Part shown: piece after piece, positions 1 to 7,543 of the stretch | How positions within the stretch are numbered: the first letter of the stretch is position 1 | Layout: each line of letters begins with the position of its first letter | Assembly: GCA_025965635.1 (NCBI GenBank) | Contig: JAOPWO010000245.1 | Location: 1-13,939 of the forward strand | Direction of reading: 5' to 3' | DNA from: Modestobacter sp. | Lineage (GTDB): Bacteria; Actinomycetota; Actinomycetes; Mycobacteriales; Geodermatophilaceae | Length of the DNA stretch: 13,939 bases | Position numbers and translations under genes: made by a program | The notes under the pieces: generated by a model | Seen by the model: the letters and a program-made list of their open reading frames with translations, nothing else | Told to the model about the DNA's origin: nothing | Databases searched by the model: none

Positions 1-981
1 CGTCTCCAGCAGCCGGGCGGTCTCGGCGACGAAGGCTAGGAGTTCAGGCCCGAGCAGTCCGGCCAGCGTGATTCCCCCGACGGAACCGGTCGCCGCCAGG
101 TCGAGAACCTGGGCCACCAGGTCGGCGGGCCGATCGGCGGTCCAGCTGCTGCCTGCCGGCCGTCCCAGCTGTGCGGCTGCCTGGTGGTGCGGTCCGGTCA
201 TCGCCACTGGGGCCACTACCACGCTGCCCGAGGGGCGACCTGCTCCGGCGGCTCGTTCGTGTAGCGCCTCCGCCGTCCGGAGCGCGTCCTGCGGGGAAGC
301 AGTCCATGGCATCACGACGTCGGCGACCCCAGCGGCGAACGCGATCTCCTCGTCCCGGTCCGACGGGGAGCTGAAGAGCAGTGGTCGGCCCTGAGGCGAA
401 CGCGGCGTGTCGAGCGGGCCGTCGACGAGGTAGAACTCGCCGACGTGGCGCAGCGCGTGGATCCGTGCCGTGTCGACCCATGAGCCGCTCGCCCGGTCGG
501 GGACCTGGGCGCCAGGTGCCCAGCCGTCCCAGAGTCCGAGCGCCACATCGACGAACTCGCCCGCGCGGCGCAGGCGGGCATCGGTCGGGGTGGCCGGGTC
601 AAGCCCGAACTCCGCGTCTTGGAGCGCGTTTCCCAGCGGCATGACGTGCCACCCCGTACGACCTCCGGTCAGGTGGTCGAGACCGGCGATCTCACGAGCC
701 ATGTTGAACGGCTGGCCGTACCGCGCAGACCCGGATGTCACCAGACCGATGCGTCGGGTCACACGTGCCACGGACGCCACCAGCGTCGTGCTGTCGGCCA
801 CGACCGCCGTGGCGCCATCCGCCGTGAGCGGGTGAGGCCCGGGGTCGTTGACCACGAGGGCCGTGGTGCCGACCGCCTCCAGGTCACCGACCATCTGCCG
901 CCAGGCGGGAAAGACCCCGGTGGTTCCTGGTCTCGGCGGGGGGACCATGACGTTGAGATGCAGAACGGGCCGGTCCTTCAT
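1..981 (-). CDS. Luciferase-like FMN-dependent monooxygenase, NtaA/SnaA/DszA type, divergent, 3' end cut by window edge
   Basis: The frame is open for 327 codons from ATG at 981 to the window edge, so the C-terminus is missing. A GGAG lies 8 bases before the ATG. Family marks are LDHLTGGRTGWHVM (residues 101-114), the FVDVALGLWDGW helix (143-154) and the GEFYLVDGPLDTPRSPQGRP block (181-200), which correspond to the conserved LDxLSxGRxGWN, LWxSW and GPLxxPRSPQGxP stretches. The end at the edge (FVAETARLLET) resembles the final helix of the family, so perhaps 20-50 residues are missing. Members are cytoplasmic and use FMNH2 from a separate reductase to oxidise C-S, C-N or sulfone substrates. 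Two usual features are altered. The WNxVTS segment is WHVMPLG, and the QAGxSxxGxxFA segment that helps hold the flavin phosphate reads FSSPSDRDEEIAFA. It may have unusual flavin handling or be a non-catalytic partner. Family assignment is firm; substrate is unknown. Confidence 0.86.
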   Translation of the reverse strand, partial: MKDRPVLHLNVMVPPPRPGTTGVFPAWRQMVGDLEAVGTTALVVNDPGPHPLTADGATAVVADSTTLVASVARVTRRIGLVTSGSARYGQPFNMAREIAGLDHLTGGRTGWHVMPLGNALQDAEFGLDPATPTDARLRRAGEFVDVALGLWDGWAPGAQVPDRASGSWVDTARIHALRHVGEFYLVDGPLDTPRSPQGRPLLFSSPSDRDEEIAFAAGVADVVMPWTASPQDALRTAEALHERAAGAGRPSGSVVVAPVAMTGPHHQAAAQLGRPAGSSWTADRPADLVAQVLDLAATGSVGGITLAGLLGPELLAFVAETARLLET

Positions 982-1299
982 GTGTGATGCTCCATCTTCG
1001 ATGTGTGGTGTGCGGTTTCGAGCGGACGTCCACTGCGCCGGGTCGAACGCGGCCGGGCATGTCCTTGAGGCAAGCCGGCAACTCGGGGCGCCGGGCCGGG
1101 AATTGCGGTCTGCGCAGAAGTCGGCGCGTACACGGCGTGGCACTCACGGTGTGGGCCCCGCGGGAACTCCTTCCGCCGCACACGGGTTCGCTCCTGACTC
1201 GGACCGGATCCTGACCGGCGACGCGACGTCCATTCCCGGCTCATGCCCGGAGACTTTTCCGCGTTGACGTTTCTCCGCGACTGCTCGATGGTGACCGTT
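982..1299. other. Intergenic gap between MFS gene and downstream monooxygenase, no gene seen
   Basis: These 318 bases hold no reading frame with a plausible start, ribosome site and protein-like composition. They probably serve as the 3' end of the MFS transcript and the promoter/leader of the monooxygenase at 1-981. I see an imperfect stem-loop at 1149-1183. At the right end is a stretch (1252-1308) resembling one upstream of the other monooxygenase. No clear -35/-10 pair could be picked by eye. Confidence 0.6.
1149..1183 (-). promoter_or_regulatory. Possible leader stem-loop upstream of the partial monooxygenase
   Basis: On the minus strand the arms GTGTG and CACAC enclose an inner imperfect stem in which GCGGAA faces TTCCCGC across a GGAG loop. 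It lies about 170 bases before the ATG at 981. The inner stem has a mismatch/bulge and an asymmetric internal loop, so it could be chance in GC-rich DNA. A role in translation or termination is inference only. Confidence 0.2.
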
Positions 1300-1308
1300 T
1301 CATTGCGC
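1252..1308 (-). repeat. Copy A of a sequence shared upstream of both monooxygenase genes
   Basis: Read on the minus strand, this 57-base stretch aligns with 9898-9954 with a few one- or two-base gaps. Identical words are GCGCAATG at the start, ACC, CGAGCAG about 13 bases later, AG(A/T)AAC and a terminal AAAGTC. I count roughly 36 matching positions. It ends about 270 bases upstream of the monooxygenase start at 981. Its first nine bases overlap the last codons and stop of the MFS gene, so that part is also under coding constraint. It could be a shared operator or leader, or chance. Confidence 0.3.
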
Positions 1309-2886
1309 CTGTCCCGGCACGTCGGGATGTCCTGCCGCATCCACGGGCGAGGAGCGACGAGGTGTGCGCCAAGGCCCCCCGCGGAGGATCGAGAGCGCCA
1401 GAGAGGCAGCGTTGGCGGCCATCAGGAGCATGAGGGCGATGAGGGAGCCCCAGCTGGACGCGTCCCTGCCCGCGCCAGCGGCATAGGTCTCCACGCCGCT
1501 CCGGGCCAACCAGCTGTTGAGGATGAGCAGCGTGACGGCGGTGCCGACGGCCTGGCCACCGTTGAACAGCATCGCGCGCACGCCGCTGGCTGTGGCTCGG
1601 CGGTCCCGGTCGACCCCGGCCATGATGGCGGCCGTGTTCGGAGCCGCGAACAGTCCTACTCCCCACCCGACGGCGGCGAGGGCCCCTCCCGTGGCCCAGA
1701 GCGGAGCGTGCGGGTGCGCAACGGTGACCAGGACGCCGGCGAGTCCGGCGAGGATGACGACCGACCCCGTGGTCGACAGCGCGCGTGCTGACCAGTCCCG
1801 CGACAACCAGCTGCCGACGGGGGAGCCGGCGACCGTGGCTACGCCCATGGCCAGCAGGACCAACCCCGCCTCGGCGGCAGTGCGCTGCAGTGTCACCTGC
1901 AGGTGGAGCACGACGAGCACGGTCACCCCCGCCCTGGTGAGGGAGTTGAAGAACGCGGCGCCGTAGGCGCAGGCCCGGGCCGCATCCCGGATGAGCATCA
2001 GGTCCACCAGCGGGGCGGGGCTCCGCGTCTCCGTGCGGGCGAACAAGCCCAGGAGGGCAACTCCCGCCGCCGCCAGGCCGAGCGTGCGCGGGTCGGCCAT
2101 TCCCCAGGTCGATGCTCTGTTGATCGCAACGAGGAGGCTGACCATGCCTGCCGTGGAGAGCACCGCTCCCTGAAGGTCGAAGGGCTCCCTGGTGCCGGTG
2201 CGCCGGGGAGCCTTCTGCAGGACCCGACTTCCCCACACGATGGCAGCGATGCCGAAGGGGACGTTCATGAGGAAGATCGCGCGCCAGTCGAACGCGGTGA
2301 TGAGAACGCCCCCGACAGCCGGTCCGACGGTGTGGGCCACCGCTGCTGCGGTCACGTTCATGCTCAGCCCGAACGTGAGGCGGTGGGGTGGGAAGCTGTC
2401 GGCGATGAGGGCAGTGGTGTTGGAGACGGTCGTCGCTGCGGCGATGCCCTGCAGCACGCGGAGGACGATCATCGTCGTGGAGTTGTCGGCCAGCGGGCAC
2501 AGCAGGCTGACAACGGTGAAGACGGCTAGTCCACCCAGGTAGAGCCGCTTGCGGCCGATCAGGTCCGAGATGCGGCCGAACACCAGGATCGATGCGGTGT
2601 TGGCCAGCATGAAGGAGACGACGAACCAGTCGGCGGTGGACGACGCCACCCTGAACGCGGCGGACATCTCGGGCAGCGCGACGGTGACCGAGGTGCCGGT
2701 CATGAGCACCAGCATGAGTCCGAGGGTGGTCACGGACAGGACACGACGGCACTGCCGGCGGATGGCGCGGTCGTCCTCCTCCACCACGGACGGCGATGCC
2801 GTCGGGACCTCGGGCGGAGCCGCTGCGGCGTCGGGGTCGCCCGCGGTGTCGTGTTCCTGATGGGCCAGGTCGTTCGGCGGTGGCAC
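1300..2886 (-). CDS. MFS transporter, DHA2 (EmrB/QacA-like) drug:H+ antiporter family
   Basis: The product is a 528-residue inner-membrane protein, the usual length for 14-helix DHA2 carriers. A hydrophilic N-terminal tail of about 48 residues, rich in Pro, Ala and acidic residues, precedes the first helix (about 50-71). Motif A, the cytoplasmic loop between helices 2 and 3, is GRISDLIGRKR (104-114). An antiporter motif C-like segment, AHTVGPAVGG, lies at 184-193, followed by FDWRAIFLMNVPFG (199-212), typical of DHA2 proteins. Many Gly/Ala-rich hydrophobic segments continue to about residue 495, then a basic tail. The start is GTG, with GGAAG upstream on the minus strand. It follows the binding-protein gene on the same strand but is separated by a strong stem-loop, so it may have partly independent expression. 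DHA2 members usually export drugs or metabolites by proton exchange. Here it may expel a product or toxic substrate of the neighbouring pathway, which is inference. Confidence 0.9.
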   Translation of the reverse strand: MPPPNDLAHQEHDTAGDPDAAAAPPEVPTASPSVVEEDDRAIRRQCRRVLSVTTLGLMLVLMTGTSVTVALPEMSAAFRVASSTADWFVVSFMLANTASILVFGRISDLIGRKRLYLGGLAVFTVVSLLCPLADNSTTMIVLRVLQGIAAATTVSNTTALIADSFPPHRLTFGLSMNVTAAAVAHTVGPAVGGVLITAFDWRAIFLMNVPFGIAAIVWGSRVLQKAPRRTGTREPFDLQGAVLSTAGMVSLLVAINRASTWGMADPRTLGLAAAGVALLGLFARTETRSPAPLVDLMLIRDAARACAYGAAFFNSLTRAGVTVLVVLHLQVTLQRTAAEAGLVLLAMGVATVAGSPVGSWLSRDWSARALSTTGSVVILAGLAGVLVTVAHPHAPLWATGGALAAVGWGVGLFAAPNTAAIMAGVDRDRRATASGVRAMLFNGGQAVGTAVTLLILNSWLARSGVETYAAGAGRDASSWGSLIALMLLMAANAASLALSILRGGPWRTPRRSSPVDAAGHPDVPGQAQ

Positions 2887-2910
2887 CGGGCTTCTTCCAG
2901 TTTTGGGGGA

Positions 2911-2950
2911 CCGTGCACCGCCGGGTGAAGATCCGCCCGGCGGTGCACGG
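2911..2950 (-). terminator. Stem-loop terminator (or attenuator) after the binding-protein gene
   Basis: A perfect inverted repeat has 15-bp arms (CCGTGCACCGCCGGG and its exact complement) and a 10-base loop. It starts about 30 bases after the binding-protein stop and ends about 25 bases before the MFS GTG start. On the minus strand the stem is followed by TCCCCCAAAACTGG rather than a T-run, as is common for actinobacterial terminators. Its position between co-directional genes suggests it ends or reduces transcription of the ABC operon before the MFS gene. It could instead protect the 3' end of the upstream mRNA. Confidence 0.7.
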
Positions 2951-2979
2951 GGTTCACAGAGCCGAGGAGTCGGCCGGGA

Positions 2980-4692
2980 TCACTCCGTGATCTCGAGGCT
3001 GGCGAAGTCGATGGCGTTCTCGGAGCGGTAGGTGTAATTCCCGACGCTCTCCCTGAAGGCCTGGGAGGGCTGCACCGCGGCGACGAAGATCTCCGGCGTG
3101 GAGTTCAGGTTGATCTTCATCGCCTCAGCCCACAGCTCGCCGGCCTCCTCGCCCAGCGGATCTCCGGCCGCGATGGCCGCGTTGACCGTGTCGGTGAACT
3201 CCTGGTTCCGCCACCGTGAGGGGGCGGAGGTGGTGAACGGCTCCCAGAAGACCGTCATCGCGTAGGTCGGTGTCTGGACGAAGGCGCGGTTCTTGTACAT
3301 GAGTGACTGGTACGTGCCTCCGAACCGGCCCTGTGCGAAGGAGGCCACCGGCTGCCGGTCGATGGTGACCTCGAACCCGGCGTCGGCGGCGTAGGACTGG
3401 ATCATCACCGCGGCGTCCACGACGTCCGGCACGGCGTTGGAGACGGTCAGGGAGAAGGACAGCCCGTCGGGGAAGCCGGCCTCGGCGAGGAGCTCCTTGG
3501 CCCGCTCCGGGTCGTAGTCGTGCGTGGGCAGGTCAGCGGTGGAGTAGTTGCGGGTGGCGGGGTTGATGATGCCGACCTTGCGGGCGGCGCGACCCGAGTA
3601 GACCTGCTCGATGATCTCGTCATAGGGGACGGCCAGCGCCATCGCCTGGCGCACCAGCTCGTTGTCGAAGGGCGCCTTGTTCGTGACCAGAGCCATGTCG
3701 ATGTACTCGATGGGATCCTCGACCTCCGGCACCACGACCCCCTCGGCCGTTGCGAGCTGGGCCTGGTCCGTGGGCCGCAGGCCTTCGGCGATGTGCACGT
3801 CGCCGCTGATGACCATGCTGGCCCGCGTGCCGGCGTCAGGGACGACGCGGAGGAAGACGCGCTTGACGGCGGGCTCCCCGAAGACGTAGTTGGGGTTGGC
3901 CACGAGGACCATCTCCTGGTCCGGCGTCCAGGTCTCCACGCTGTACGCGCCCATGCCCCACCCGGAGTTCGTCTTGCTCCACTCCACCGCGTAGGGGTCT
4001 TCGGGGGTGGCGTTCTCCCTGAGGACCGTGGTGTCGTAGATCGACCCCTGCATGTTGGCCAACAGGCCGAGGAAGTTGAAGCCCAGCCCGGGCTGGCTCA
4101 GCGTGAAGGCGACGGTGTGGTCGTCGATCTTCTGCATCTGGTTCAGGTCGGTCAAGGCCGGCGCGAACGTGCCCCTGGCGTAGGTAGGGGTGTTCCACTT
4201 CCGCTCGATGGACCACAGGACGTCGTCAGCGGTGAAGGGATTGCCGGCCGAGCTGATCAGATCCGGCCTGAGGTGGAAGGTGTACGTGAGGCCGTCGTCA
4301 CTGACGTCGTAGGACTCCGCCAGGTAGCCCTCGTACTCGTTGAAGTCCTGCATCAGCGTTCCAGGGGTGTCACCCTCGACGTAGGGATTGCGGACCAGCC
4401 CAGCGTGGAAGTTGGCGTTCAGCTCGTAGGCCTCGAGGCTCAGACCGCCGCCGCCGTCCCAGGTGAGGGTCGGGGTGAGGGCCGGGACGGCGACCACCAC
4501 CTCCTCGACGGTCTGGCCGCCGGTGGTTGCGCCGCTGTCGGACCCGGTCGAGGACGTGCAGGCGGCCAGCCACAGGCTGCCGACGCAGCAGAGGGCGGCG
4601 AGCCGCAGGCCCCTGCCGCGGCGGGGACCTGAGCGGTCCACGAGGGTCTGGCGCCGGTCGCGGGGGGCTGGGTGCGCCGTCTTGTCGAGCAT
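2980..4692 (-). CDS. ABC transporter solute-binding lipoprotein, SBP_bac_5 (dipeptide/oligopeptide/nickel) family
   Basis: The product is 570 residues from ATG at 4692, preceded by a strong GGAGGAA site 3 bases away. The frame stays open upstream, but the extra 30 residues have no such site. An unusually long basic n-region (about 28 residues) leads into a hydrophobic stretch and a lipobox LAAC with Cys45. A Ser/Thr/Gly-rich linker follows, which fits a lipid-anchored extracytoplasmic receptor. Family hallmarks are YLAESYDVSDDGLTYTFHLR (about 113-132) and NPFTADDVLWSIER shortly after. A C-terminal region with DYDPERAKELLAEAGFP is also typical. It delivers ligand to the permeases encoded just upstream. 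It is the last gene of the importer block, 117 bases after the second permease and followed by a terminator-like hairpin. Family members bind peptides, metal-chelates, opines, sugars and other small organics, so the ligand cannot be read from sequence. The neighbouring monooxygenases point to a small oxidisable compound. Confidence 0.93.
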   Translation of the reverse strand: MLDKTAHPAPRDRRQTLVDRSGPRRGRGLRLAALCCVGSLWLAACTSSTGSDSGATTGGQTVEEVVVAVPALTPTLTWDGGGGLSLEAYELNANFHAGLVRNPYVEGDTPGTLMQDFNEYEGYLAESYDVSDDGLTYTFHLRPDLISSAGNPFTADDVLWSIERKWNTPTYARGTFAPALTDLNQMQKIDDHTVAFTLSQPGLGFNFLGLLANMQGSIYDTTVLRENATPEDPYAVEWSKTNSGWGMGAYSVETWTPDQEMVLVANPNYVFGEPAVKRVFLRVVPDAGTRASMVISGDVHIAEGLRPTDQAQLATAEGVVVPEVEDPIEYIDMALVTNKAPFDNELVRQAMALAVPYDEIIEQVYSGRAARKVGIINPATRNYSTADLPTHDYDPERAKELLAEAGFPDGLSFSLTVSNAVPDVVDAAVMIQSYAADAGFEVTIDRQPVASFAQGRFGGTYQSLMYKNRAFVQTPTYAMTVFWEPFTTSAPSRWRNQEFTDTVNAAIAAGDPLGEEAGELWAEAMKINLNSTPEIFVAAVQPSQAFRESVGNYTYRSENAIDFASLEITE

Positions 4693-4736
4693 GGTTCCTC
4701 CGTGGGGCGGGGTAGCGGGGGGGCGTGCAGGTACGG

Positions 4737-4763
4737 CCGGTCGGACGTGCGGTGCCCGACCAG
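4737..4763 (-). promoter_or_regulatory. Weak hairpin in the permease/binding-protein spacer
   Basis: GGTCGG and CCGACC (4739-4744 and 4756-4761) form a 6-bp stem with an 11-base loop, extendable by a wobble and one more pair. It sits in the 117-base gap before the binding-protein ribosome site. Such hairpins can stabilise the binding-protein mRNA relative to the permease part of importer operons, but this one is short and could be chance. Confidence 0.2.
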
Positions 4764-4809
4764 CGGGCTTCCGGCGCACCACGAGGCAGGGCGGCGCGAC
4801 GGGCAGGGG

Positions 4810-5634
4810 TCAGTGCGAGGCGGCGCCGCGTGTCAGCCGGGTCAACGTCGCGGTGACCGCGGCGGCGCTCGCCACGGCGAGGCACAGAGCCAGCGCAGGG
4901 AACAGGGAGGTCCACCAGCGCCCGAGCATCACGTCGCTCACCCCCTCGCTGACCATGGCTCCCCACTCGGGGATCGGGGGGGCCAGCCCGACGCCGAGGA
5001 AGCCGAGCGACGCCGACACGATGATGGAGATCCCGAAGACGAGAGAGCTGTTCTCCAGGGCCGGGCGGCAGGAGTTGGGCAGCACGTGGCGGAACATGAT
5101 GCGGACCTCGCTGAGGCCGGCCATCCGGGCGGCGTTCAGGTAGCCGTCGTGTCGGACCTTGAGCACCTCGGCGCGGGTGAGCCGGATCTGGTTGGGCATC
5201 AGGATCAGCGCTAGGGCAATGCTCAGGCTGGCCACCGACGGCCCGAACAAGCCGACGACGACGATGCCGACGATCAGCGCCGGGACCGCGTCGGACAGGT
5301 CGACCGCTCGGCTGGCTCCACGGCCGACGATGCCCAGCGGGCCGCGCTGGGCCTCGTTCATCCCGATGACCAGCCCGAGCACCATCCCGCCCGAGGTGGC
5401 GACCGCCGTCACGATCAGCGCCATGGTGAGGTTGATGCGCGCTCCGGCGATGGTGCGTGAGAGCACGTCCATTCCGGTGGAGTCGGTACCGAACCAGTGG
5501 TCCGCGCTCGGGGGGAGGTTGGAGGCCGCGACCACGCGTTCGGGGTCGAACGGGATGAGCAGCACGCCGAAGGCGGCGATCAGCACGAGGAGGATGAAGG
5601 GGGCCGCTGGGCCCCAGAGGCGCAGGCGCGTCAT
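4810..5634 (-). CDS. ABC importer permease, DppC/OppC type
   Basis: The product is a 274-residue inner-membrane subunit. ATG at 5634 was chosen because GAGGAG lies 7 bases upstream and the protein then starts just before its first helix (residues 10-27). The longer open frame upstream overlaps the preceding permease gene and looks non-coding. After the first helix comes the DppC-type segment HWFGTDSTGMDVLSRTIAGAR (46-66). The cytoplasmic EAA loop reads AARMAGLSEVRIMFRHVLPN (168-187), with the invariant Gly173 and the LP pair that docks on the ATPase. The end (GFLGVGLAPPIPEWGAMVSEG, 211-231) is also typical. About six helices fit the family. It should pair with the permease encoded 35 bases upstream to form the channel. 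Confidence 0.93.
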   Translation of the reverse strand: MTRLRLWGPAAPFILLVLIAAFGVLLIPFDPERVVAASNLPPSADHWFGTDSTGMDVLSRTIAGARINLTMALIVTAVATSGGMVLGLVIGMNEAQRGPLGIVGRGASRAVDLSDAVPALIVGIVVVGLFGPSVASLSIALALILMPNQIRLTRAEVLKVRHDGYLNAARMAGLSEVRIMFRHVLPNSCRPALENSSLVFGISIIVSASLGFLGVGLAPPIPEWGAMVSEGVSDVMLGRWWTSLFPALALCLAVASAAAVTATLTRLTRGAASH

Positions 5635-5669
5635 GTTCGGCTCCTCAGCAATGGTTGGTCCGGCATGGA

Positions 5670-6713
5670 TCAGCCCTCGGCTCTGGCGCCGGGCCGCCGG
5701 CGCGGGTCGAGGAGCATGTTCACGACGTCGACCGCGAAGTAGGCCACCAGGCACAGCGCCGCGATGGACACCAGGAAGCCCTGCAGGCCGAGGAAGTCCA
5801 GGGAGTCGACCGAGTCGATGGCGAACTGACCGAGGCCCCCGAGGCTGAACAGCTGTTCCAGGACCACCACGCCGCCCACCAGCCCACCGAAGAGCGCCCC
5901 GACCATCACCACAGCGCTGGCGGAGGCGCGGCGCAGGATGCTGAGGTACACGGCGGAGCGGGCCGCCCCGGAGGCGACCCGGAAGAGGGTGGGTGCGGCG
6001 GCGGCCGACTCCTCCAGCCCGAGGTCCAGCTGTTTCCAGATGCTCGGGGTGTGGACCAGCACGATGACGAGGACCGGCAGAGCGATGTGCTGCACCATCG
6101 AGTTCAGCACCGCCCACTCACCGGTCAGGATCGAGTCGGCGAGGGGAAATCCTGTGACGTGTGGCAGGGACATCCCCGGGTCGATCCGCCCGATCGGCGC
6201 AGGGATCCAGCGCAGGTTCGCGTACAGGACGACCAGGGCCACGATGGCCAGCGCGAAGTCGGGGATGGAACCGGCCAGACGCCCGTATCCGCGCAGCGGG
6301 ATCTGCACCCAGGGTGAGGACGTGACCAGCTTCAGCGCGGCCAGCCCGAGCCCGAGCGCGACCGAGCCGAGAAGGCCAACGGTGACGAGCTCGATCGTCG
6401 CGGGGAGCCGCGACCAGATCTCCTCCCAGATGGGACGACCGGTGATGCGGGAGACCCCGAGGTCCAGGTGGAGCAGGTTCCCCCAGAAGGCCAGGAACTG
6501 ACTCCAGATGCTGCCGTCGAGCCCCAGCGAGGTGGCCGCGGCCTGGTAGTCCTCCGCACTGATGCTCTGGCTCGTGTCGAGAACGGTCAGGACCGGGTCC
6601 CCGGGCACGAGCCGCACCAGGAAGAAGGACACCGTGGCGAACACGGCGATGTGCGCCGGCAGCGCGAGGGTGCGCAGCATCCACCAGCGGTGGCGCTGGA
6701 GCACGCTCTTCAC
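5670..6713 (-). CDS. ABC importer permease, DppB/OppB type
   Basis: The product is a 347-residue inner-membrane subunit starting at GTG 6713. This GTG overlaps the stop of the upstream ATPase gene by 4 bases (GTGA), which indicates translational coupling. The N-terminal helix ends in VRLVPGDPV (33-41), a DppB/OppB mark. Further on, DLGVS (84-88) and SRLPATIELV (101-110) match the conserved region before the permease core, and LEQLFSLGGLGQFAIDSV (285-302) is the typical late segment. The EAA loop (about 244-262) is degenerate, reading RVASGAARSAVYLSILRRA, but keeps the key Gly249. The wearing of this loop may mean it co-evolved with its own ATPase. Six or so helices are expected. It should form a heterodimer with the next permease. 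Confidence 0.93.
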   Translation of the reverse strand: MKSVLQRHRWWMLRTLALPAHIAVFATVSFFLVRLVPGDPVLTVLDTSQSISAEDYQAAATSLGLDGSIWSQFLAFWGNLLHLDLGVSRITGRPIWEEIWSRLPATIELVTVGLLGSVALGLGLAALKLVTSSPWVQIPLRGYGRLAGSIPDFALAIVALVVLYANLRWIPAPIGRIDPGMSLPHVTGFPLADSILTGEWAVLNSMVQHIALPVLVIVLVHTPSIWKQLDLGLEESAAAAPTLFRVASGAARSAVYLSILRRASASAVVMVGALFGGLVGGVVVLEQLFSLGGLGQFAIDSVDSLDFLGLQGFLVSIAALCLVAYFAVDVVNMLLDPRRRPGARAEG

Positions 6714-7543
6714 CGGGCGTGTCCTGTCGGGGCGGCGGCTGACGTCGCGGCTGTGCGGCGGCGTCGGTACGCCTCCAGGAGGGTGACCGTGTAGGGATGG
6801 CTCGGGGCGTTGATGACCTGGCTGGTCTCGCCTCGCTCCACGATGTGGCCGTGCCGCATGACGACGAGCTCCTTCGTGACGAACGCGGTGGCCGGCAACC
6901 CGTGCGACACGAAGGCGAGCCCCACGTCGCGGTTCTCGCAGTAGTCCTTCAGGGTGTTCAGGACCGATCCTTGGACGGACACGTCGAGGGCGGAGACGAC
7001 CTCGTCGCAGATCAGGATCCGGGGCCCGACCACCAGGGCGCGTGCCAGCGAGAATCGCTGGCGCTGGCCGCCGGACACCTCGTGGGGGAGCCGGTCCAGC
7101 TGGCGCGGATCCAGCATGAGCACCCGGAGCACCGCTTCGATCCGATCCTCGGCCTCGGATCCCGTGATCCCGCGCAACGTCCTCAGCGGGGTGGCCACCG
7201 CGTCCCGCAGGGTGCGGCGCGGGTCGAAGGACGAGGCCGTGTCCTGGGCCACGTACTGGACCGATGTGCGCATGTCCTGTCGCCCACCGCGGAAGTGCAG
7301 CAACTGCGCGATGTTCGCGCCGTTGAGGGTGATGCGCCCGGAGGTGGGTCGCTCCAGCCCGACGAGCATCTTCGACAGGGTCGACTTGCCGGACCCCGAC
7401 TCACCGACCACACCGATCGCGGAGGCGGAGGTGATCTCGAAATCGACCGTCTCGACCGCGGTGAACCGCGCCGATCGACTGCCGTACTCCTTGCGGACGC
7501 CCTGGGCGAGCAGGGAGATGTAGGCGTCGCTGTTCCAGCTCAC
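6710..7543 (-). CDS. ABC importer ATP-binding protein, DppF/OppF type
   Basis: The product is a 277-residue cytoplasmic ATPase. The start is GTG at 7543, which overlaps the TGA of the preceding ATPase gene by 4 bases. An open frame continues much further upstream, but it lies within the other ATPase gene. Motifs in order are Walker A GESGSGKST (47-55), Q-loop Gln100 in YVAQD, signature VSGGQRQR (156-163), Walker B ILICDE with Asp180 and Glu181, D-loop SALD and switch His214. The signature has Val in place of the first Leu, and the Walker B Glu is followed by VV where PT or PV is usual. Both are mild changes that should not abolish ATP hydrolysis. The C-terminal APSHPYTVTLLEA stretch is the DppF/OppF tail. 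It drives import with the second ATPase. Confidence 0.93.
   Translation of the reverse strand: MSWNSDAYISLLAQGVRKEYGSRSARFTAVETVDFEITSASAIGVVGESGSGKSTLSKMLVGLERPTSGRITLNGANIAQLLHFRGGRQDMRTSVQYVAQDTASSFDPRRTLRDAVATPLRTLRGITGSEAEDRIEAVLRVLMLDPRQLDRLPHEVSGGQRQRFSLARALVVGPRILICDEVVSALDVSVQGSVLNTLKDYCENRDVGLAFVSHGLPATAFVTKELVVMRHGHIVERGETSQVINAPSHPYTVTLLEAYRRRRTAATSAAAPTGHAR

Noticed and set aside
1060..1100. A GCCGGCAAC word recalling part of SAM riboswitch consensus sequences near the monooxygenase
   Set aside because: It is on the plus strand, opposite to all genes here, and the other conserved parts of a SAM riboswitch are not seen around it.
1241..2752. A 503-codon open frame on the minus strand overlapping the MFS gene
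   Set aside because: It is out of frame with the MFS protein, which has the correct motifs and length. The alternative product is His/Arg/Gly-rich and not protein-like.
3520..4632. A 370-codon plus-strand open frame opposite the binding-protein gene
   Set aside because: It is an antisense shadow. The minus-strand gene has a lipobox, family motifs and a ribosome site, while this one has no recognisable features.
4693..4782. A 30-residue N-terminal extension of the binding protein
   Set aside because: The frame is open, but the ATG at 4692 has a strong GGAGGAA site right before it, and the added residues would precede an already long signal-peptide n-region.
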